DNA from: an uncultured Halocynthiibacter sp.
Lineage (GTDB): Bacteria > Pseudomonadota > Alphaproteobacteria > Rhodobacterales > Rhodobacteraceae
Direction of reading: 5' to 3'
DNA length: 64,000 nt
Assembly: GCA_947503035.1 (NCBI GenBank)
Contig: CANNCD010000001.1
Coordinates: forward strand, 248,001 to 312,000
Shown piece after piece: positions 9,862-20,082 of the stretch. Positions within the stretch are counted from its first letter, which is position 1; each line of letters begins with the position of its first letter. The translations under genes and the position numbers were made by a program. The notes beneath the pieces were generated by a model that made no database searches, had not been told where the DNA came from, and saw only the letters and a list, made by a program, of their open reading frames with translations.

Positions 9862-11214
9862 TTACTGCTTACCTCCGGCTTTTGCCTTTAGACTCTTTAA
9901 CTTTTCGAACATTTTGACCGCGAGGCCCTCTTTGTTGGCCTGACGGGCGCGCCCCACGGCAAGTGCCTCGTCTGGGACGTCTTTGGTGATGACGGATCCG
10001 CTTGCGGTCATGGCGTCATGGCCGACGGTGACAGGGGCGACCAGCATGGTGTTGGACCCGATGAACGCCCGCGCGCCGATGGTCGTTTTGTGTTTGAACA
10101 CGCCGTCATAGTTACAGGTCACGGTGCCCGCGCCGATGTTTGTCTTCGCACCAACGGTCGCGTCGCCCACATAGGACAGGTGGTTCACCTTGGCGCCTTC
10201 GTCGAGGGTGGCGTTTTTCAGCTCAACAAAGTTGCCAATCTTCACGCCCTCGGAAAGCTCGGTTCCAGGGCGCAAACGGGCGTATGGCCCGATGATTGAA
10301 TCGCGCGCAACGTGACAGCCTTCGAGGTGGCTAAAGGCGCGGATGGTGGCGCCGGTTTCGATGGTCACATCGGGGCCGAACACCACGTTTGGTTCGATCA
10401 CCGCATCGCGGCCAATGTATGTATCAAGGGCGAAAAACACGGTTTCAGGGGCCCACATGGTGACACCGTTTTCGATCATCTCGGCGCGGCGGCGTGTCTG
10501 AAACTGGCCTTCGGCAGCGGCAAGTTCGACGCGGGTATTGATGCCGAGGGTCTCGGTCTCATCACAGGACACGGCGGTCGCGGTCTTGCCCTGTGTCGCA
10601 CCGATTTCTGGCACGTCGGTCAGGTAATATTCGCCGGATGCATTGTCGTTGCCGACCTGATCCAACAGGGCAAACATGGTTTCGCGGGATGCGCACATGA
10701 TACCACTATTACATAGTGTTACGGCGCGTTCCTCATCCGTTGCATCCTTGTATTCAACGATCTTGGACAGGGCATCGCCGTCCATAATCAGACGACCATA
10801 ACGGGCGGGATCGGCCGCGTTAAAGCCAAGCACAACGATGTCGTGATCGGTACGCGCGGCGACGATCCGTTCGATGGTTTCGGCGGAGACAAACGGCGTG
10901 TCACCATATAGAACCACAACGTCTCCTTCGAAATCGGCAAGCGCCTCGGCGGCCTGTTGGACGGCGTGTCCGGTGCCAAGCTGTTCTTCTTGGCGGACGG
11001 TGACGATATCATCGCGATAGGCGTGTGCGGATTTCTCGACCAGCTCCGCGCCGTGGCCCGCCACAACGACAATGCGTTCGGGTTCAATCGACGCGCCAGA
11101 CGCAATCGCGTGGTGCAACAACGGCACCCCGCCAATGGGGTGAAGTACCTTGGGCAGGTCGGAATTCATCCGTGATCCTTTGCCCGCTGCGAGAATAATT
11201 AACGCTGTTGCCAT
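9862..11214 (-). CDS. glmU: Bifunctional GlcNAc-1-P uridyltransferase / GlcN-1-P acetyltransferase
   Basis: GlmU catalyses the last two steps to UDP-GlcNAc. The N-terminal pyrophosphorylase signature LAAGKGSRMNSDLPKVLH is complete, followed by YGDTPFV. From about residue 250 the sequence shows the hexapeptide pattern of a left-handed beta helix, which carries the acetyltransferase site (for example NFVELKNATL and SYVGDATVG). At 450 aa it is full length. It is first in a two-gene operon with glmS, and its promoter should lie in the 125-base gap shared with the divergent phosphatase gene. Confidence 0.98.
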   Translation of the reverse strand: MATALIILAAGKGSRMNSDLPKVLHPIGGVPLLHHAIASGASIEPERIVVVAGHGAELVEKSAHAYRDDIVTVRQEEQLGTGHAVQQAAEALADFEGDVVVLYGDTPFVSAETIERIVAARTDHDIVVLGFNAADPARYGRLIMDGDALSKIVEYKDATDEERAVTLCNSGIMCASRETMFALLDQVGNDNASGEYYLTDVPEIGATQGKTATAVSCDETETLGINTRVELAAAEGQFQTRRRAEMIENGVTMWAPETVFFALDTYIGRDAVIEPNVVFGPDVTIETGATIRAFSHLEGCHVARDSIIGPYARLRPGTELSEGVKIGNFVELKNATLDEGAKVNHLSYVGDATVGAKTNIGAGTVTCNYDGVFKHKTTIGARAFIGSNTMLVAPVTVGHDAMTASGSVITKDVPDEALAVGRARQANKEGLAVKMFEKLKSLKAKAGGKQ

Positions 11215-11339
11215 CTGTCCGCTCTTTTATTTTGGGTGAACCCGTTTTATCCGTGATGACACAGACCGCAAGAGGAGACTGCATCACATGTCTTTTCTAT
11301 TCATTACAGAACGGGCGATCATTCGCCAATGGGGACCAT

Positions 11340-12017
11340 ATGCAAACGGTAATTTTCGATCTCGATGGAACCTTATGTGACACAAGCGGCGATCTGATCG
11401 CGGCTGCGAATGCCTGTTTTCGCGATATGGGCTATGGGGATGTGTTGGATCCGGTGGCCGATGCTGCGATTGCGGTGCGCGGTGGGCGCGCGATGTTGAC
11501 CGCGGGGTTTGAACGAGTGCGCCCAAATTACACCGAGGACGACATCGACGGCCAGTATCCGCGCCTGTTGCAGGCCTACGGCGATGACATCAACCGGTTC
11601 ACCACGTTTTATGAAGGCGCGCTGGCTGCCTGTGCGCGGCTGCGTGCGGCGGGTGTGGGCGTTGGCATTTGCACGAATAAGCCCGAGGCCTTGGCCGAGA
11701 TGTTGATGATGGCGATGGGCGCACGTCCCGCGTTTGACGTATTGATCGGCGCCGACACTTTGCCGGTGCGCAAACCGGACCCTGCGCCGTTGTTCGCAGC
11801 GATTGATCAAATCGGCGGGGATCGCGCGAAATCGGTGTTGATCGGCGACACGATCACCGACCATAGCACAGCGCGCGCGGCGGGCATTCCCAGCGTCTTG
11901 GTGACCTTTGGCCCAGCAGGGCGCACGGTGGCCGACCTTGAGCCAGACGCGTTGCTTGATCACTATGATGATATTGAAACAGTGCTTGAACCATTCATAG
12001 GAGCCATAGGGGCGTAA
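11340..12017 (+). CDS. gph: HAD family phosphatase (phosphoglycolate phosphatase-like)
   Basis: A 225-residue haloacid dehalogenase hydrolase. The nucleophile motif FDLDGTLCDT lies at residues 5-14, motif II contains ICTNKP, and the C-terminal IGDTITDHSTARAAG binds magnesium. The layout, with a small helical cap after motif I, matches Gph/PGP-type enzymes, although other phosphomonoesters are possible substrates. The ATG at 11340 is preferred over upstream in-frame starts because it begins exactly at the domain. The stop is one base before the next gene, so the two are coupled. Confidence 0.85.
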   Translation: MQTVIFDLDGTLCDTSGDLIAAANACFRDMGYGDVLDPVADAAIAVRGGRAMLTAGFERVRPNYTEDDIDGQYPRLLQAYGDDINRFTTFYEGALAACARLRAAGVGVGICTNKPEALAEMLMMAMGARPAFDVLIGADTLPVRKPDPAPLFAAIDQIGGDRAKSVLIGDTITDHSTARAAGIPSVLVTFGPAGRTVADLEPDALLDHYDDIETVLEPFIGAIGA

Positions 12018-12018
12018 T

Positions 12019-13224
12019 ATGACCGAAGTGTTCAAAGGTAATTTCACCCAGCAAGAAACCATTCCAGATGACGCCATCGCCGCCGCGGTGCGTGTGATGG
12101 AGAGCGGGCGTCTGCACCGATATAACGTGGCCGAGGGCGAAACATCAGAGGCTGCGCTGCTTGAGACCGAATTTGCCGCGGCGATGGGGTCGAAATATTG
12201 TCTGGCCGTGGCGTCGGGGGGCTATGCCTTGGCCGTTGCCATGCGCGCCGTTGGGGTTGTGGCCGGCGACCGTGTGTTGACCAATGCCTTTACCCTTGCG
12301 CCTGTGCCGGGTGCGATTGCGTCGCTGGGTGCGATCCCAGTGTTCGTTGGCGTAACCGAGGGGCTGGTGATTGATCTGGATGATCTGGCCACGAAATTGG
12401 ATCAGGCGGATGTCTTGTTGTTGTCGCATATGCGCGGACATATCTGCGACATGGATCGGTTGATGGAGATGTGCGACGCCGCAAATGTCATCGTGATCGA
12501 GGATTGCGCCCACACCATGGGGGCCAAGTGGCGCGACACATATTCCGGTCGGTTTGGTAAAATGGCCTGCTATTCCACCCAGACCTATAAACATCTGAAC
12601 TCGGGCGAGGGGGGCTTGATCATTTCCGATGATGAGGCCGCGATGGCCCGCGCGGTGATGATGTCGGGCAGCTATATGTTGTTTGACCGCCATGATGCGG
12701 CGCCGGATGTGGCGGCCTTTGCGGATATCAAATACGACACACCCAATATCTCTGGCCGCATGGACAACCTGCGCGCCGCGATCCTTCGGCCACAGTTGCG
12801 CAAATTGGCCGACCAATGCGCGGCGTGGAACACACGCTATGTCATTGTCGAAGAGGGGCTGTCTGATCTGACCGGTCTGACGATCATCGAGCGCCCTGTT
12901 GATGAGGGCTTTGTCGCCTCGTCGTTTCAATTCCTTTTGCTTGATTGGGACGACGCCGATATCCAAAAGGTTGTGCGCGGATGTGCAGATCGTGGTGTTG
13001 AACTAAAATGGTTCGGTGGCGCCGAGCCCGCAGGTTTCACGTCGCGCTACGACAGTTGGCGCTATGTTGATGCGCCGCAAATGCCCGCAAGCGACCGCGT
13101 TCTAAAGGGGATTTTGGACCTTCGTTTGCCCCTTACATTTTGCGCCGAAGATTGCCGCGTGATTGCGCGCATTATTCGCGATGAGGTCGCCCGAACCTAT
13201 CAACAAGCGAGTCGCGGATCGTAA
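12019..13224 (+). CDS. DegT/DnrJ/EryC1/StrS family PLP aminotransferase
   Basis: A 401-residue type-I-fold aminotransferase of the sugar-aminotransferase family. The PLP-binding aspartate is in EDCAH (about residue 162), and the Schiff-base lysine is Lys191 in STQTYKHLNSGEGG. The N-terminal ARRRYGG-type substrate motif of classical sugar aminotransferases is not obvious. There is no other nucleotide-sugar gene cluster nearby, apart from glmU and glmS on the other strand. It is coupled to the HAD phosphatase (one base apart) and followed by a strong terminator, so they form a two-gene unit. The substrate is unknown. Confidence 0.85.
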   Translation: MTEVFKGNFTQQETIPDDAIAAAVRVMESGRLHRYNVAEGETSEAALLETEFAAAMGSKYCLAVASGGYALAVAMRAVGVVAGDRVLTNAFTLAPVPGAIASLGAIPVFVGVTEGLVIDLDDLATKLDQADVLLLSHMRGHICDMDRLMEMCDAANVIVIEDCAHTMGAKWRDTYSGRFGKMACYSTQTYKHLNSGEGGLIISDDEAAMARAVMMSGSYMLFDRHDAAPDVAAFADIKYDTPNISGRMDNLRAAILRPQLRKLADQCAAWNTRYVIVEEGLSDLTGLTIIERPVDEGFVASSFQFLLLDWDDADIQKVVRGCADRGVELKWFGGAEPAGFTSRYDSWRYVDAPQMPASDRVLKGILDLRLPLTFCAEDCRVIARIIRDEVARTYQQASRGS

Positions 13225-13283
13225 AAATAGTATATTTGCTTTAATTCTAGCATACTAGTTTGCCCTTTTGCTCACATGCGTTG

Positions 13284-13307
13284 AAACCCCAGTGTCCACT
13301 GGGGTTT
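13284..13307 (+). terminator. Rho-independent terminator after the aminotransferase gene
   Basis: AAACCCCAGTG and CACTGGGGTTT form a perfect 11-base inverted repeat around TC, and the right arm runs into a TTTT tract. It lies 60 bases after the stop and separates the gph-aminotransferase unit from the nuo operon. Confidence 0.8.
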
Positions 13308-13430
13308 TGTCGTTTTTGACGTCAAGTGTTAACGGAAATGATGGTTAATTCCGACAATAATAGTCTGGATTAATGTCGAAAAAATACCAGTTTTTTATGG
13401 GAAATCGCAGGTTTATCCGATCCGGTTTAG

Positions 13431-13460
13431 TTGACGGTTTTGTTAGGCAGGAGTAAACCT
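13431..13460 (+). promoter_or_regulatory. Candidate promoter of the nuo operon
   Basis: TTGACG (13431-13436) followed after 17 bases by TAAACC (13454-13459) is the best sigma-70-like pair in the gap between the terminator and nuoA. The -35 box is good and the -10 box is poor. The remaining 13308-13430 stretch is comparatively AT-rich and holds no gene. The nuoA start has GGAG in GAAGGAGCC just upstream of its GTG. Confidence 0.35.
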
Positions 13461-13508
13461 TCTACAGCTAAACATCATGCGTAATGCCGCATCGAAGGAG
13501 CCGTACAC

Positions 13509-14398
<890 letters not shown>

Positions 14399-14404
14399 GG
14401 CGAG

Positions 14405-15013
14405 ATGACAGACGCATTGAACGAACTTGGTGAACTGATCACCGCGAAACGCCCTGACTGCGTGATTTTCTACGAGGTCGCCTTCGACGAACTGACCGTA
14501 ACGGTTGCGCCCGCGCATATCGTTGGTCTGGTTGAGTTTCTGAAAAACGACGCGGCGTGCAAATTCAACTCGCTCGTGGATATCACGGCTGTGGATTACC
14601 CCCCACGCGAGAACCGCTTTGACGTGGTATACCACTTCCTATCGATGTACCAAAACCACCGCATTCGTTTGCGCGTTGAGGTTGCCGAGGATGAGATGGT
14701 CCCATCCATAGTCGAGGTTCACAAATCCGCAAACTGGTTCGAACGCGAAGTGTTCGACATGTTCGGGATCATCTTCTCGAACCACCCAGATATGCGCCGT
14801 ATTTTGACGGATTACGGGTTCCGCGGCTATCCGCTCCGTAAAGATTTCCCAACAACCGGCTACACCGAGGTCCGCTATGACGAGGTTGAAAAACGCGTCG
14901 TCTATGAACCCGTAAGCCTTGTTCAGGAATACCGTCAGTTTGATTTCATGTCCCCATGGGAAGGGGCCGAATATATCCTTCCAGGTGACGAGAAAAAGGA
15001 AAACGCGAAATGA
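14405..15013 (+). CDS. nuoC: NADH-quinone oxidoreductase subunit C
   Basis: A hydrophilic complex I subunit (30 kDa family, 202 aa) that packs against NuoD. The family signature is visible as [24 protein letters not shown] (within residues 116-142), and [11 protein letters not shown] follows. NuoC and NuoD are separate here, unlike the fused NuoCD of E. coli. The stop overlaps the start of a 35-codon open frame by four bases (ATGA). Confidence 0.98.
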   Translation: MTDALNELGELITAKRPDCVIFYEVAFDELTVTVAPAHIVGLVEFLKNDAACKFNSLVDITAVDYPPRENRFDVVYHFLSMYQNHRIRLRVEVAEDEMVPSIVEVHKSANWFEREVFDMFGIIFSNHPDMRRILTDYGFRGYPLRKDFPTTGYTEVRYDEVEKRVVYEPVSLVQEYRQFDFMSPWEGAEYILPGDEKKENAK

Positions 15014-15117
15014 AGATTATCATCTTGATCGGCGCAGCCCTTGCAGGTCTGACCGCAATCGCGGCAGGCAAACCACAACAACGCCCCGTGCGCGTTCCGG
15101 CCAAGGGGTCTAAATAA
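15010..15117 (+). CDS. 35-aa single-helix peptide between nuoC and nuoD
   Basis: This frame is too short for most gene callers but is wedged exactly between two core genes. Its ATG overlaps the nuoC stop (ATGA) and its TAA shares a base with the nuoD ATG (TAATG). The peptide starts [20 protein letters not shown], a single hydrophobic helix, and ends in a short basic tail ([13 protein letters not shown]). It could be a one-helix subunit or assembly factor of complex I, or a translated coupling peptide. The tight fit on both sides argues for real translation; the function is unknown. Confidence 0.65.
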   Translation: MKIIILIGAALAGLTAIAAGKPQQRPVRVPAKGSK

Positions 15118-16331
15118 TGGACGGCTCCAAAGGTTTCGACGACGTACAAACCGGCGAACAGCAAATTCGCAACTTTAACATCAACTTTGGTCCACAGCAC
15201 CCTGCGGCCCACGGTGTGTTGCGTCTTGTTCTTGAACTTGATGGCGAAATCGTAGAGCGCTGCGATCCTCATATTGGTCTGCTTCACCGCGGCACCGAGA
15301 AATTGATGGAATCGCGCACGTATCTGCAAAACTTGCCGTATTTCGACCGCCTCGATTACGTGGCACCGATGAACCAAGAACACGCTTGGTGTCTGGCCAT
15401 CGAAAAACTCACTGGTGTTGAGGTTCCGCGCCGCGCCCAGTTGATCCGCGTGCTCTATTCCGAAATCGGCCGCGTGTTGAACCACCTTCTGAACGTCACC
15501 ACACAGGCGATGGACGTTGGTGCGCTGACGCCACCGCTTTGGGGTTTTGAGGAACGCGAGAAACTCATGTGCTTCTACGAACGGGCCTGTGGCGCGCGTC
15601 TTCACGCCGCCTATTTCCGTCCCGGTGGTGTGCATCAGGATCTTCCGGATGCTTTGATCGAAGATATCGACGCATGGGCCGACCAATTCCCCGCGCGTCT
15701 TCAAGATATCGACGATCTTCTGACCGAAAACCGTATTTTTAAGCAGCGCAACTGTGACATTGGCATCATCACCGAAGAAGACATCCAAGAATGGGGTTTC
15801 TCTGGCGTTATGGTGCGCGGTTCCGGCCTTGCGTGGGATCTACGTCGTTCGCAGCCTTACGAATGCTACGACGAATTCGATTTCAAAATCCCTGTGGGCA
15901 AAAACGGCGACTGTTACGACCGTTACCTGTGCCGCATGGAAGAAATGCGTGAATCCACGAAAATCATCAAACAATGCGTTGAAAAGCTTCGTGTTGAAAA
16001 GGGTGACGTTCTGGCGCGCGGTAAAATCACACCGCCGTCACGCAGCGATATGAAGACCTCGATGGAAGCTCTTATCCACCACTTTAAACTCTATACCGAG
16101 GGTTTCCACGTGCCAGCGGGCGAGGTTTACGCCTGTGTTGAGGCGCCAAAGGGCGAATTCGGTGTGTATCTTGTTGCCGACGGGTCGAACAAACCCTACC
16201 GCAGCAAAATTCGCGCCCCAGGGTTCCTGCACCTTCAGGCGATGGATTACGTGGCGGGCGGGCATCAGCTTGCAGATGTGGCCGCGATCATCGGGACTAT
16301 GGACGTCGTTTTTGGGGAGATTGACCGTTAA
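15117..16331 (+). CDS. nuoD: NADH-quinone oxidoreductase subunit D
   Basis: The 49 kDa subunit, which forms the quinone-binding cavity with NuoB. The 404 aa are full length. Conserved landmarks are [19 protein letters not shown] (about 22-40), [15 protein letters not shown] (about 55-69) and the C-terminal SIM-type end FGEIDR. The start overlaps the small peptide stop by one base, and the stop overlaps the nuoE start by one base (TAATG). Confidence 0.98.
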   Translation: MDGSKGFDDVQTGEQQIRNFNINFGPQHPAAHGVLRLVLELDGEIVERCDPHIGLLHRGTEKLMESRTYLQNLPYFDRLDYVAPMNQEHAWCLAIEKLTGVEVPRRAQLIRVLYSEIGRVLNHLLNVTTQAMDVGALTPPLWGFEEREKLMCFYERACGARLHAAYFRPGGVHQDLPDALIEDIDAWADQFPARLQDIDDLLTENRIFKQRNCDIGIITEEDIQEWGFSGVMVRGSGLAWDLRRSQPYECYDEFDFKIPVGKNGDCYDRYLCRMEEMRESTKIIKQCVEKLRVEKGDVLARGKITPPSRSDMKTSMEALIHHFKLYTEGFHVPAGEVYACVEAPKGEFGVYLVADGSNKPYRSKIRAPGFLHLQAMDYVAGGHQLADVAAIIGTMDVVFGEIDR

Positions 16332-17437
16332 TGTTGCGTCGTCTTTATAAAGATCAGCCGGATTCATTCGAATTCACACCTGCGAACCTTGCATGGGCCG
16401 AAGGCCAAATCGCGAAATACCCCGAGGGCCGTCAGGCTTCGGCGGTGATCCCATTGTTGTGGCGCGCGCAGGAACAGTACGGCTGGACCACACGTCCGAT
16501 CGTTGAATATATCGCCGACATGCTGTCCATGGACAAAATGCGCGTCTTCGAGGTGGCCTCGTTCTACTTCATGTTCCAGTTGCAACCTGTTGGTTCTGTT
16601 GCGCATATTCAGGTCTGCGGCACCACGTCCTGCATGATCTGCGGCGCCGAGAAATTGATCGACGTCTGCAAAGAAAAGATCGCCTCCAAGCCGCACACCG
16701 TCTCTGAAAACGGCAAGCTGAGCTGGGAAGAGGTCGAATGTTTGGGCGCCTGCACCAACGCGCCAATGGCCCAGATCGGTAAGGACTACTACGAAGATCT
16801 GTCCGCCGAACGCTTCGCAGAAATCATCGATGCCCTCGAGGCAGGCGATGTTCCCGTACCCGGTCCACAAAACGGCCGCTATGCGTCCGAACCATTGTCC
16901 GGCCTTACATCATTGACCGATTATGACAGCGGCAAGACCCAGTATAACGCCTCTGCTGAACTTGCGACGGATATCGGCGACACCGTGAAACGCATCGATG
17001 GAACCGAAGTACCGTTGTTGACGCCATGGATCGAAGGCTCTTCCAAGAAGGCCAAGAAACCGGCCGCGAAAAAGCCCGCAGCGCCTAAGAAAGCTGCCCC
17101 GAAGAAAGCAACGGCCAAGGCCGCGGCACCAGTCGAAACCGCGTCCGTAGAAGAGGCAAAACCTGTCACGTTGACCGAGGCACGTTCCTCGGGTGCGGAT
17201 GATCTGAAACTGCTCAAAGGTGTTGGTCCCAAGCTGGAACAGACCTTGAACGAACTTGGTTTCTACCACTTTGATCAGGTCGCCAAATGGACAGACGCCG
17301 AGGTCCAGTGGGTCGATAGCCGCCTGAAATTCAAGGGCCGCATTGTGCGCGACAACTGGATTGAACAGGCCAAAACGCTTGCCGAAGGCGGCGAAACAGA
17401 ATTCTCAAATAAGGTTAAGAAAGGCAGCGCCAAGTAA
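16331..17437 (+). CDS. nuoE: NADH-quinone oxidoreductase subunit E with C-terminal HhH extension
   Basis: The 24 kDa thioredoxin-fold subunit holds the 2Fe-2S cluster N1a. Its ligands are Cys96, Cys101, Cys137 and Cys141 ([10 protein letters not shown] and [10 protein letters not shown]). The core ends near residue 180. The protein is 368 aa, roughly twice a minimal NuoE. A spacer (180-235) and a Lys/Ala/Pro-rich linker (about 237-265) lead to a helix-hairpin-helix-like domain (288-359) containing [10 protein letters not shown] and [11 protein letters not shown]. This domain is about 82 percent identical to the one in the protein encoded next. Extended NuoE proteins occur in Rhodobacterales; the role of the tail is not established to my knowledge. 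Confidence 0.96.
   Translation: MLRRLYKDQPDSFEFTPANLAWAEGQIAKYPEGRQASAVIPLLWRAQEQYGWTTRPIVEYIADMLSMDKMRVFEVASFYFMFQLQPVGSVAHIQVCGTTSCMICGAEKLIDVCKEKIASKPHTVSENGKLSWEEVECLGACTNAPMAQIGKDYYEDLSAERFAEIIDALEAGDVPVPGPQNGRYASEPLSGLTSLTDYDSGKTQYNASAELATDIGDTVKRIDGTEVPLLTPWIEGSSKKAKKPAAKKPAAPKKAAPKKATAKAAAPVETASVEEAKPVTLTEARSSGADDLKLLKGVGPKLEQTLNELGFYHFDQVAKWTDAEVQWVDSRLKFKGRIVRDNWIEQAKTLAEGGETEFSNKVKKGSAK
17192..17407 (+). repeat. HhH-domain coding segment, copy 1 (in nuoE)
   Basis: This segment encodes residues 288-359 of NuoE, beginning [12 protein letters not shown] and ending GGETEFS. Aligned by eye with copy 2 at 18134-18349, 59 of 72 residues are identical and there are no gaps. The two copies are in the same orientation, 942 bases apart from start to start. 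Confidence 0.85.
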
Positions 17438-17572
17438 GGCGCCCCCCGTAGGTATTTATGAAATTCATGCACCACATTATTCAGCCAAAAGAGACGGGCG
17501 CCCATGGGCAGCCCTCCGATACGGCCGTGGTGTTTGGGTACGACCAACAGAAACATCAACGGGGATAAAACC

Positions 17573-18370
17573 ATGACTGAGAAGAAAGACGACGGACTGT
17601 TCTCCTGCACAAACATGTGCTGGCTCATTGGGGCATTGGTAGGCTTTGCTCTTTGGCTTGTGCTGATGCGCAACGTCGGTATGAACGCGGTGATCGCATT
17701 GATCATCGGCGCGATTGCGGCCTTTGGGCTTGGCTGGGTATTGAAGAATTTCTTCTGTACCGATCAAGAACTTGCTGCACCTGTCGCGACAGCCACTGCT
17801 GGTGCCGCCGTTGCCGCGACCGCCGCAAGTGCAACAACGACAAGCGCGGAGCCTGAGGCAGAAACCGCGGTTGCAGAGGCCGAGGCCGTCGACACGATCG
17901 TTGAAGAAGCCGCCGAAGACGTCGTCGCAACCGACGCCGACATCGCCGACCTCGAGACACTTGACGCTGCGGTAGAAGCCGAAACGGTCGCAGAACCAGT
18001 CGCCGTCGAAGAAACACCGCCACCTGCGCCCGCACCAAAGCCAAAAGCAAAGGCCAAGGCCGCAAAGCCAGCAGCCGAGCCAGACGCAACCGCCGAGAAA
18101 AAACCACGCACCATGAAGGCCCCCCGCAAGGCAGGCGCCGATGATCTTAAACTGATCAAAGGTGTGGGGCCGAAACTCGAGGGCACCCTGAACGAACTTG
18201 GTTTCTATCATTTCGATCAGATTTCGAAATGGGGCGACGCCGAAATCGCATGGGTTGATAACCGTTTGAAATTCAAGGGTCGCATCACGCGCGATGGTTG
18301 GATCGAACAGGCGGGCATTCTGGCCGCTGGCGGCGAAACTGAATTCTCTAAGCGCGGAAAGAAGGCGTAA
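17573..18370 (+). CDS. Membrane-anchored HhH-domain protein in the nuo operon
   Basis: A 265-residue protein with three parts. Two hydrophobic helices (about 16-33 and 36-57) with nearby cysteines form the N-terminus. A long Ala/Glu/Val-rich low-complexity stretch follows (about 65-185, ending basic). The C-terminus is a helix-hairpin-helix domain (188-259) nearly identical to the C-terminal domain of NuoE. The start at 17573 has GGGGAT upstream; a longer in-frame start at 17504 is less likely. I infer that it sits in the membrane beside complex I and shares a partner with the NuoE tail. No catalytic motif is visible. Confidence 0.8.
   Translation: MTEKKDDGLFSCTNMCWLIGALVGFALWLVLMRNVGMNAVIALIIGAIAAFGLGWVLKNFFCTDQELAAPVATATAGAAVAATAASATTTSAEPEAETAVAEAEAVDTIVEEAAEDVVATDADIADLETLDAAVEAETVAEPVAVEETPPPAPAPKPKAKAKAAKPAAEPDATAEKKPRTMKAPRKAGADDLKLIKGVGPKLEGTLNELGFYHFDQISKWGDAEIAWVDNRLKFKGRITRDGWIEQAGILAAGGETEFSKRGKKA
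18134..18349 (+). repeat. HhH-domain coding segment, copy 2
   Basis: This segment encodes residues 188-259 of the membrane-anchored protein, beginning GADDLKLIKGVG and ending GGETEFS. It is the partner of the nuoE segment at 17192-17407. A recent domain duplication, or conversion between the copies, would explain the high identity. Confidence 0.85.
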
Positions 18371-18376
18371 AGAGTT

Positions 18377-18601
18377 ATGAAACAGAACCGCGATACAGAT
18401 GATGTGATTGGACGCAAAAGCCGGCTTGTGGCCGTTGTGATTGCGGCCACCATGGTCGTCTGGATCGCGGGACAATGGCTGGCGTCAACGCTTGGGCTCG
18501 CGGTTCGTTTCCGCGTCCTGCTTGATCTGGCCGCACTGGCGGGCTTCTTTTGGAGCATCGTCGTAATTTATCAAATCTGGCGCGCGCGTCAGGAACAATA
18601 G
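18377..18601 (+). CDS. DUF5337 family small membrane protein
   Basis: A 74-residue protein with two predicted membrane helices (about 17-37 and 47-68), a basic N-terminus and a basic C-terminal end. It matches the DUF5337 type found in Rhodobacterales within nuo operons, between nuoE and nuoF. It begins six bases after the HhH protein stop, so it is co-transcribed. Function unknown; position and topology suggest a small accessory or assembly protein for complex I. Confidence 0.75.
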   Translation: MKQNRDTDDVIGRKSRLVAVVIAATMVVWIAGQWLASTLGLAVRFRVLLDLAALAGFFWSIVVIYQIWRARQEQ

Positions 18602-18661
18602 CCCCTCGGGGTTTGGTTAACGCTTTGCCCACTCGGGTGAACACATGAAGGATGATATGGT

Positions 18662-19957
18662 ATGCTAAAGGATCAGGATCGGATCTTTACCAACCTATAC
18701 GGTATGCATGATCGCACGCTCGCGGGCGCCAAGGCGCGTGGGCACTGGGATGGCACCGGTGATATCATCAAAAAGGGTCGTGATTGGATCATCGACGAAG
18801 CCAAAGCATCTGGCCTTCGTGGCCGTGGTGGCGCGGGTTTTCCGACCGGTTTGAAATGGTCCTTCATGCCGAAAGAGGTCGACGGCCGTCCACACTACCT
18901 TGTTGTGAACGCCGATGAATCCGAGCCGGGCACATGTAAAGACCGCGAAATCATGCGTCACGATCCGCACACATTGATCGAAGGCTGTCTGATCGCCTCC
19001 TTCGCGATGCAAGCGAACGCCTGTTACATCTATATCCGCGGCGAATATATCCGCGAAAAAGAGGCGCTTCAGGCCGCGATTGACGAGGCCTATGAAGACG
19101 GTCTTTTGGGCAAAAACGCCGCCGGTTCCGGCTGGGATTTTGACCTCTATCTGCACCACGGGGCAGGGGCCTATATCTGCGGCGAAGAAACCGCATTGCT
19201 TGAATCCCTTGAAGGCAAAAAAGGCATGCCACGTATGAAGCCGCCGTTCCCTGCGGGCGCGGGTTTGTATGGCTGTCCGACCACTGTGAACAACGTTGAA
19301 TCCATTGCCGTTATCCCGACGATCCTGCGTCGCGGCGGCAGCTGGTTCGCGGGCATGGGCCGCAAAAACAACGCAGGCACCAAATTGTTCGGCATCTCTG
19401 GCCACGTGAACAACCCCTGTGTCGTCGAAGAGGAAATGTCGATCACCTTCGAAGAGCTGATCGAAAAGCACTGCGGCGGTATCCGCGGAGGTTGGGACAA
19501 CCTTAAGGCTGTGATCCCTGGCGGGTCGTCCGTTCCAATGATCCGCGGCGAACATATGCGCGACGCGATCATGGATTTCGATTACCTGCGCGAACAGGGC
19601 TCGGGCCTTGGCACCGCGGCGGTGATCGTGATGGACAATGACACCGACATCATCAAAGCGATCTGGCGTCTGTCGAAGTTTTACAAGCACGAGAGCTGTG
19701 GCCAATGTACCCCATGTCGCGAAGGCACCGGTTGGATGATGCGCATCATGGATCGTCTTGTGCGCGGCGAGGCCGAGCTTGAGGAAATCGACATGTTGTT
19801 CGACGTGACCAAACAGGTCGAGGGCCACACCATCTGTGCCCTTGGCGACGCGGCGGCATGGCCGATCCAAGGTCTGATCAAGAATTTCCGCAACGAAATC
19901 GAAGATCGTATCAAAGCAAACAAAACAGGGCGCATGGGCGCGATGGCGGCTGAGTAA
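18662..19957 (+). CDS. nuoF: NADH-quinone oxidoreductase subunit F (NADH/FMN site)
   Basis: The 51 kDa subunit oxidises NADH through FMN and holds 4Fe-4S cluster N3. The nucleotide-binding [13 protein letters not shown] is near residue 55, the FMN-contact region contains [14 protein letters not shown], and the cluster ligands are in [14 protein letters not shown] (about 345-358) plus the later cysteine in [13 protein letters not shown]. The 431 aa are full length. It follows the DUF5337 gene after 60 bases and precedes a secreted-protein gene rather than nuoG directly. Confidence 0.98.
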   Translation: MLKDQDRIFTNLYGMHDRTLAGAKARGHWDGTGDIIKKGRDWIIDEAKASGLRGRGGAGFPTGLKWSFMPKEVDGRPHYLVVNADESEPGTCKDREIMRHDPHTLIEGCLIASFAMQANACYIYIRGEYIREKEALQAAIDEAYEDGLLGKNAAGSGWDFDLYLHHGAGAYICGEETALLESLEGKKGMPRMKPPFPAGAGLYGCPTTVNNVESIAVIPTILRRGGSWFAGMGRKNNAGTKLFGISGHVNNPCVVEEEMSITFEELIEKHCGGIRGGWDNLKAVIPGGSSVPMIRGEHMRDAIMDFDYLREQGSGLGTAAVIVMDNDTDIIKAIWRLSKFYKHESCGQCTPCREGTGWMMRIMDRLVRGEAELEEIDMLFDVTKQVEGHTICALGDAAAWPIQGLIKNFRNEIEDRIKANKTGRMGAMAAE

Positions 19958-20082
19958 TTGAAACATTTTACGCAACATACCGCCCATTTTGGGGCCCGTT
20001 TCGGAGGCTGCTATTGGATAGCAGCGCCAAAACGTCTTTGTACTGCGATGGGGACATCCCCGCGCAGCCAAGGAGTATTGCT

